Position numbers and translations under genes: made by a program. A stretch of 7,375 nt of DNA from Peptococcaceae bacterium UBA6116. GTDB taxonomy: Bacteria > Bacillota > Desulfitobacteriia > Desulfitobacteriales > Syntrophobotulaceae. Shown in pieces: positions 6,373 to 7,375 of this stretch. The stretch spans positions 15,939 to 23,313 of the forward strand of contig DIWC01000025.1 of assembly GCA_002423425.1 (NCBI GenBank), read 5' to 3'. The notes under the pieces were generated by a model that saw only the letters and a list, made by a program, of their open reading frames with translations, searched no databases and was not told where the DNA came from. Positions within the stretch are counted from its first letter, which is position 1, and each line of letters starts with the position of its first letter.

Positions 6373-6828
6373 ATGGCTTTAAGAAAGATTGTACTTATCG
6401 GAGATGACATTTTAAGAAAAAAGAGCAAAAAAGTGGAACAGATTGATGCCAGGCTGATAGAGCTGTTAAAAGATATGGCTGAAACTATGTATGATAATGA
6501 AAATGGTGCGGGATTAGCTGCACCTCAGGTTGGGGTACTTAGAAGGGTTGTTGTTATAGATATGGGTGATGGACTGATTAATTTGATTAACCCCGAAATA
6601 ATTGAGGCGCAAGGGATTCAGGAAGTTACTGAAGGGTGTTTGAGCATACCGGGAAAATGGGGCAAATTGCGAAGGCCGGCCATGGTTAAAGTGAGAGCAT
6701 TAAATGAAAAAGGGAATCAATTTATTATTAAAGGAGAAGGAGAGCTGGCAAAATGTCTATGCCATGAGATAGACCATCTCAATGGGATCCTTTTTATAGA
6801 TAAGGTTACAGAATTTATTGAGATGTAA
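6373..6828 (+). CDS. def: Peptide deformylase
   Basis: A 151-residue metalloenzyme that removes the formyl group from the N-terminal methionine of nascent proteins in the cytoplasm. All three family motifs are present: GAGLAAPQVG (45-54), EGCLS (87-91, metal ligand C89) and HEIDH (131-135, ligands H131 and H135, catalytic E132). The length is normal for the short Gram-positive/type 1-like forms. The start is ATG 6373 with AGGAGA at 6361-6366. That ribosome binding site begins directly after the stop of the upstream TIR/deoxyribosyltransferase-like gene, so def may be read from an accessory-region transcript; no separate promoter is clear. A GatC-like gene follows after 30 bp. Confidence 0.97.
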   Translation: MALRKIVLIGDDILRKKSKKVEQIDARLIELLKDMAETMYDNENGAGLAAPQVGVLRRVVVIDMGDGLINLINPEIIEAQGIQEVTEGCLSIPGKWGKLRRPAMVKVRALNEKGNQFIIKGEGELAKCLCHEIDHLNGILFIDKVTEFIEM

Positions 6829-6845
6829 TTGAACAAAGCAAAATC

Positions 6846-6853
6846 GGAGGTGA
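6846..6853 (+). promoter_or_regulatory. Ribosome binding site of the GatC-like gene
   Basis: GGAGGTGA five bases before ATG at 6859, a strong Shine-Dalgarno. It falls inside the longer open frame beginning with TTG at 6829, so that TTG is not the real start. Confidence 0.85.
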
Positions 6854-6858
6854 AAATT

Positions 6859-7062
6859 ATGCCCCTAGAGAATCAGTTAAGCAAGGCGCTGTTTTTGCAC
6901 ATTGCCAAAACTTCCGGACTGACCATCGAAGAGCCTTATACGGATAAGCTATTTAATTATGTGAATATTGTGCTGTCAAGTATCAGGGTCATTGAGGATC
7001 TCGACTTAAGCGGGATAGCGCCTTTAACAATGACTTCCTGTCTTGAGGAGGAAGCAACATGA
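6859..7062 (+). CDS. Short GatC-like amidotransferase/amidase subunit
   Basis: A 67-residue protein resembling GatC, the small subunit that wraps GatA and GatB in the glutamyl/aspartyl-tRNA amidotransferase. What is visible is a helical N-terminal half (HIAKTSGLTIEE, then a second helix with NYVNIVLSSIRVIEDLDLSG) and the typical turn before IAPLT. Typical GatC has about 95 residues and continues with an R-x-D-E-like segment and a long tail; here the protein stops at CLEEEAT, so that part is missing. Such length and content are also found in AtzG-type partners of stand-alone amidases. The start is ATG 6859, fixed by GGAGGTGA. The stop TGA overlaps the ATG of the amidase gene by 4 bp (ATGA), indicating translational coupling and a joint complex. 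Confidence 0.7.
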   Translation: MPLENQLSKALFLHIAKTSGLTIEEPYTDKLFNYVNIVLSSIRVIEDLDLSGIAPLTMTSCLEEEAT

Positions 7063-7375
7063 ACAAAAAGGATTTATGCTATTTGAGTGCGGCAGATTTA
7101 GGAAAGATGATTAAAGAAAGAGTGATATCTCCGCTTGAAGTTGCCAAGGCTTATCTTGAAAGAATTGAATTATTAGAGCCAACATTAAACAGTTTTATTA
7201 CGATACTCAGCGACGAGGCAGTACAAACGGCTAAACAAGCAGAAAAAGAAATTATGGCAGGTAATTATCGCGGACCGCTGCACGGTATACCAATTGCTTT
7301 GAAAGATTTGTTCTATACCAAGGGCGTCCGGACTACTTCCGGAAGTATGCCTTTTGACTCATATATACCTTCCTA
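7059..7375 (+). CDS. Amidase-signature enzyme (GatA/AtzE-like), N-terminal part
   Basis: Partial gene, 105 codons visible, cut by the right end of the window. The amidase-signature family uses a Ser-cisSer-Lys triad to hydrolyse amides; in GatA it releases ammonia from glutamine for tRNA amidation. The N-terminal half of the domain is visible: LSAADLGKMIKERVISPLEV, a helix with YLERIELLEPTLNSFIT, then RGPLHGIPIALKDLF at 71-85, in which K82 is the expected catalytic lysine, followed by the TTSGS segment. The serine residues of the triad lie beyond the window. Start ATG 7059 overlaps the stop of the GatC-like gene (ATGA), and GAGGAGG lies just upstream at about 7045-7051. It may be gatA if a gatB follows, or an AtzE-like amidase if not; the window does not decide this. 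Confidence 0.88.
   Translation, partial: MNKKDLCYLSAADLGKMIKERVISPLEVAKAYLERIELLEPTLNSFITILSDEAVQTAKQAEKEIMAGNYRGPLHGIPIALKDLFYTKGVRTTSGSMPFDSYIPS

Noticed and set aside
6829..6858. TTG-initiated extension of the GatC-like protein
   Set aside because: The strong GGAGGTGA at 6846-6853 lies inside it and points to ATG 6859.

Overview
The window looks like a chromosomal segment of a low-to-moderate GC Firmicute, probably a clostridial lineage such as the Peptococcaceae. The grounds are strong AGGAGG-type ribosome binding sites, frequent GTG and TTG starts, a consensus sigma-A promoter with encoded CCA on the tRNA, and the gene content (SpoIIIE/FtsK translocase, L7/L12-like fragment, deformylase, GatC/GatA-like pair). 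The lineage is an inference; no marker here fixes the genus.

Left part (12-3014, minus strand): a PHP-family metal-dependent phosphoesterase lies 27-36 bp upstream of a membrane-anchored FtsK/SpoIIIE DNA translocase, as a likely two-gene operon. A divergent intergenic region (3015-3206) separates it from a tRNA-Leu(CAG), which has a perfect TTGACA-N17-TATAAT promoter.

Middle part (about 3294-6360, plus strand): this looks like an accessory insert lying between the tRNA 3' end and the housekeeping genes. It starts with about 330 bp lacking a convincing gene. A small protein made of little more than a ribosomal L7/L12 C-terminal-like segment follows, then two intrinsic-terminator-like hairpins. 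Next come two genes likely to be co-transcribed: a 405-aa RES-domain protein with an N-terminal cysteine-rich region, and a 317-aa protein whose C-terminal half has the nucleoside 2-deoxyribosyltransferase/TIR-like pattern (MPFG ... ADIT ... NVFYELGIAH). RES domains are known NAD+-degrading toxins, and the second fold also acts on N-glycosidic bonds of nucleosides or NAD. I therefore propose the pair as a candidate NAD- or nucleotide-targeting defence or toxin module. No Xre-type antitoxin, integrase or transposase is visible.

Right part (6373-7375, plus strand): peptide deformylase (def) starts only 12 bp after the accessory gene. It is followed by a short GatC-like protein and, with a 4-bp ATGA overlap, the start of an amidase of the GatA family that runs off the window. 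The short GatC and adjoining amidase could be the start of gatCAB or an AtzG/AtzE-like stand-alone amidase pair; the window ends too early to decide.
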